A program made the translations under genes and the position numbers. Under the pieces are notes generated by a model that saw nothing but the letters and a program-made list of their open reading frames with translations, was not told the origin of the DNA and did not search any database. 16,892 bases of DNA from Pirellulales bacterium. Its GTDB lineage: Bacteria > Planctomycetota > Planctomycetia > Pirellulales > JAICIG01. The stretch's first letter is position 1, and each line of letters starts with the position of its first letter. The stretch covers positions 1-16,892 of the forward strand of contig JAICIG010000140.1 of assembly GCA_025924495.1 (NCBI GenBank), written 5' to 3'. This document shows, piece after piece, positions 14,647 through 16,892 of the stretch.

Positions 14647-14690
14647 CTGGGACCCTGCCGATCGCGAACTGCGTTTGCTCGTGATTCGTG

Positions 14691-14709
14691 GCGGGGCTGC
14701 CTGCCCTGC
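14691..14709. terminator. possible bidirectional hairpin between convergent genes
   Basis: GCGGGGC (14691-14697) and GCCCTGC (14703-14709) form a seven-pair stem including one G-T wobble, with a five-base loop. It sits between the MoaD-like stop (14646) and the DUF1501 stop (14717). Neither side has a T-tract. Confidence 0.3.
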
Positions 14710-14716
14710 GACTTCG

Positions 14717-16138
14717 CTACGAGACCCGCAACAGTTCCCGGATCGGCTCGCCGAAGTGCAGAATCGGCATCGGGCGGCCGCGGTGGTCGGGGAACGAGGC
14801 GGTGTAGTCGATGCCGAGATGGCGATAGACGGTGGCCCAGAGATCGTTGGGGGTCAGCGGACGATCGGCCGGGTGTTCTCCCTTGGAGTTCGTCGACCCG
14901 ACGATCTGCCCGGTGCGCATGCCGCCGCCGGCCATGATGAACGACATGGCCTGCGGCCAATGATCGCGGCCGGGCTGGCGGATGCCGGTCTGCGTGCCGA
15001 TGGAACTCTCGATGCGCGGAGTGCGCCCGAACTCGCCCGTGATCAACAGCAGCGTGCGCTTGTTCAACCCGCGCGCGTAGACGTCTTCGATCAGCGCGGT
15101 GACGGCCTGGTCGTAAATTGGCAACCGAACGGCCAAGTCGTCCCAGATGTGGCAATTCACCGCGTGCGAGTCCCAGTTGTAAACGCCTTGCTTGAGATAA
15201 GGCACGCCCGACTGGTACGGGTTTTCCATAATCAAGGTCACGAAGCTTACGCCCGCCTCGACCAGACGCCGTGCGAGCAACGCCCGCTGACCCCAGCAGT
15301 GCCGGCCGTAGCGATCGCGAATGGCGTCGGGCTCTTGCGAAAGATCGAAGGCGTGCTTGGCGCGGCCGCTAGTGAGCATGCTGACCGCACGCTGCTGGAA
15401 CTTGTCCATCGACTCCATCATCCGCGAAGCGTCGATTTGCCGGTCGATGCGATCGAGCGAAGTCAACAGCCGGGTGCGATCTCCGATGCGGTCCGCCGTC
15501 CCTTGCATCGGGGCGACGTTGGGCACGGAGAACGTCGGCGCCGTCGGATCGCCTTCCACGGTGAACGGCAGATAGGCATTGCTGAGGTACGCGGCGCCTT
15601 GAGCAAAGACGTCGCCGGTGCGACCGCCCGGGTTCATCGAGACGTAATTCGGGATGCCGATGTCGCGCTTCTCGCGGCACTTGGCCACGACGGAGCCAGT
15701 GGCCGGCGCGTCGTTGACGGTGTCGACGGGAGTTGCCGGAATGCAGCCCGTCATCATTCGCTTGTGGCCGCCGCCGTGATCGGCAAAGGTATGCGACACG
15801 GAACGTACGATCGAGAACTTGTCGGCGATCTTGGCATGCCGCGGCATCAGTTCGCAGACTTCGATGCCGGGGACGTTCGTGGGAATTGGGGAGTATGCGC
15901 CGCGGAACTCCGAAGACGCGTTGGGCTTCATGTCATACATATCCATGTGCGGCGGCCCGCCGGGCATCCACACAAAGATCACGGCCGTATCCTGATCGAC
16001 CGCTTTGCCACGCTCCGCGGCCCCGGCCTGCAGCCGGAGCAGATCGGGTAAGGTCAATCCGCCCACACCCAAGGCGCCCGCCGCCAAAAACTCGCGACGA
16101 GTCGCCGGACCGCGACACAAGCTATGCTCTCTGTTCAT
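14717..16138 (-). CDS. Tat-exported DUF1501 protein (sulfatase-like fold)
   Basis: This is a 473-residue member of DUF1501, a family greatly expanded in planctomycetes, usually paired with DUF1549/DUF1553 cytochrome proteins, and distantly related to the alkaline phosphatase/sulfatase fold. The N-terminus has a twin-arginine signal: TRREFLAAGALGVGGLTLPD, with RR at 14-15. Family stretches include VIFVWMPGGPPHMDMYDMKP, HTFADHGGGHKRMMTG, WDSHAVNCHIWDDL, LLITGEFGRTPRI, DHWPQAMSFIMAGGGMR and DLWATVYRHLGID. The function is unknown; export outside the cytoplasm is expected. I chose ATG 16138 because it gives a normal-length signal; an in-frame ATG at 16159 adds seven residues, and neither has a clear Shine-Dalgarno site. 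No DUF1549/1553 partner gene is visible; it would have to lie beyond the window. Confidence 0.95.
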   Translation of the reverse strand: MNREHSLCRGPATRREFLAAGALGVGGLTLPDLLRLQAGAAERGKAVDQDTAVIFVWMPGGPPHMDMYDMKPNASSEFRGAYSPIPTNVPGIEVCELMPRHAKIADKFSIVRSVSHTFADHGGGHKRMMTGCIPATPVDTVNDAPATGSVVAKCREKRDIGIPNYVSMNPGGRTGDVFAQGAAYLSNAYLPFTVEGDPTAPTFSVPNVAPMQGTADRIGDRTRLLTSLDRIDRQIDASRMMESMDKFQQRAVSMLTSGRAKHAFDLSQEPDAIRDRYGRHCWGQRALLARRLVEAGVSFVTLIMENPYQSGVPYLKQGVYNWDSHAVNCHIWDDLAVRLPIYDQAVTALIEDVYARGLNKRTLLLITGEFGRTPRIESSIGTQTGIRQPGRDHWPQAMSFIMAGGGMRTGQIVGSTNSKGEHPADRPLTPNDLWATVYRHLGIDYTASFPDHRGRPMPILHFGEPIRELLRVS

Positions 16139-16188
16139 CGTTCGCTCGATCAAAGGCATTCAGGAAGGAGTTTTCCAGGCAGGGCTAC

Positions 16189-16217
16189 ATATTAGCAGAA
16201 ATTGATGGAAGGACCAA
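16189..16217 (-). promoter_or_regulatory. predicted promoter of the DUF1501 gene
   Basis: On the minus strand TTGGTC (16217-16212) and TAATAT (16194-16189) are 17 bp apart. Transcription would start near 16182, giving a short leader of about 40 bases. The -10 hexamer is the same as that proposed for tetR. Confidence 0.45.
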
Positions 16218-16424
16218 ATTTGTAGCGGGAGGGGGAAAGATGGCGCTAGCCGCTCTGCCGACCGACTGTCACTCGACCGATCCCTTTATCGGCAGGAAAT
16301 TGGCGGCAAAGTCGCCGGGCATCGCCAAGCCAGTTTTCCGCTAATCTCGGCGACAGTCTTCTGCGGACAGATTGCGCGCCCGGGTTGCCACGGCATCGGT
16401 CAATTCCTCGGACGCCAGCTTGCC
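16218..16424. other. gene-poor stretch, no convincing coding region
   Basis: No frame here has a plausible start, ribosome site and protein-like composition over more than a few dozen residues. A short minus-strand open frame ending at 16341 (29 codons from an ATG at 16430) reads MLGKLASEELTDAVATRARN onward. It could be a remnant of a lost gene, but it is too short to call. Confidence 0.4.
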
Positions 16425-16842
16425 CAACATGGCGAACTGCGGCAGGGCATCTTGGCCAAGTTGGCCACCGAGAAAGCATCAAAAGAAGCAAACAGCAGAT
16501 GAAATCGTAGCCGCATGCCGAAGGTGGCCAACTTCATGCGGACATCTTGGCCAACTTGGCAGCCGCGAAACTGAGTCACAGGCGTCAGGGAATGCGAGGG
16601 GAGCCGAGCTAGATCGAAGATGGCCACATTCGTGTGACTATCTTCGCCAAGTTGGCCGTCTTCGGCGTGAGCGATCCCTGCGAATCGGGCGGCTGAAGAG
16701 CATGCAGACCGCGAGAGACTTGCAATGCGTCGAAGGTGGCCAAATTCGCTCGGATATCTTGGCCAACTTGGCAGCCAGGAAACTGGGCCAGAGGCGTGAG
16801 GGGGGAAGTGAGGAGAGCCGAATCAGATCGAAGATGATTTCC
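16425..16842. repeat. degenerate tandem repeat array, period about 96 bp
   Basis: A 44-bp core recurs at 16425, 16520, 16616 and 16732. Its most conserved part is an 18-mer, CATCTTGGCCAACTTGGC in the second copy, found with one to three changes at 16448, 16543, 16639 and 16755 (spacings 95, 96 and 116 bp). The second and fourth copies also share about 50 bp of downstream flank, and a truncated fifth core start (GAAGATG) is at 16830. The core contains TTGGCCAA, a perfect palindrome, in three of the four copies. No convincing gene overlaps the array. It may be a decayed member of a dispersed genomic repeat family; I see no transposase or terminal inverted repeats. Confidence 0.8.
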
Positions 16843-16892
16843 ATGAAAGAGCGGCCCTCCTGGGTAAAACTCGAATACGGCGCAGCCGATGG

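Noticed and set aside
14393..16051. Plus-strand open frame of 552 codons
   Set aside because: It runs antisense to the DUF1501 gene and through the MoaD-like gene in another frame. Its composition (rich in Arg, Ala, Val, His) is typical of a shadow frame in GC-rich DNA, while DUF1501 motifs are unmistakable on the minus strand.
16425..16842. CRISPR array
   Set aside because: Repeats are degenerate, spacing is 95-116 bp, the inter-core sequences of copies two and four resemble each other, and no cas genes are present.
16246..16844. Three minus-strand open frames (81, 75 and 68 codons)
   Set aside because: They lie in or next to the degenerate repeats, lack ribosome sites and show low-quality compositions rich in Arg, Pro, Cys and Trp.

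Overview
The window looks like chromosomal DNA of a planctomycete (phylum Planctomycetota, probably the Pirellulales side). This is an inference from gene content: a secreted formylglycine-type sulfatase, a Tat-exported DUF1501 protein, a Tat-exported amidohydrolase, a YciH/SUI1 protein with an N-terminal Cys cluster and proline run, and a glycine-repeat protein of a kind I associate with this group. The sequence is GC-rich and genes lie on both strands in short runs. I see no rRNA, tRNA, CRISPR array, insertion sequence or phage gene.

Layout. Positions 1-562 hold the C-terminal half of an MFS transporter, truncated by the window edge. It converges on a secreted sulfatase (593-2338, minus), which lies behind yciH (2408-2749, minus). 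From 2860 a plus-strand run carries a Tat-exported amidohydrolase, a sphingomyelinase-like phosphodiesterase, a small glycine-decapeptide-repeat protein, an orphan hypothetical protein and a multi-zinc-ribbon protein. Next come two translation genes, rsfS (6905-7336) and argS (7518-9518). A zinc-ribbon protein of unknown role (9598-10311, minus) and a weakly defined ORF (10345-10767) follow.

From 10733 a TetR-family regulator (minus) diverges from a probable operon of a VOC/PhnB-like protein, an SRPBCC protein with one membrane anchor, and a DoxX-like membrane protein. A 20-bp imperfect palindrome and two overlapping divergent promoters lie in the gap, so local regulation by the TetR protein is likely. 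Then comes a translationally coupled pair: a six-Asp-box beta-propeller protein and a MoaD/ThiS-like ubiquitin-fold protein ending in Gly-Gly. A Tat-exported DUF1501 protein (14717-16138, minus) converges on this pair. The last ~670 bases hold no convincing gene but contain a degenerate tandem repeat with a period of about 96 bp.

Nothing here is an obvious new defence or mobile system. The observations I would look at first are the propeller/MoaD pair, the decapeptide-repeat protein, the 96-bp repeat array, and two genes whose -10-like boxes lie so close to the ATG that leaderless transcripts are plausible.
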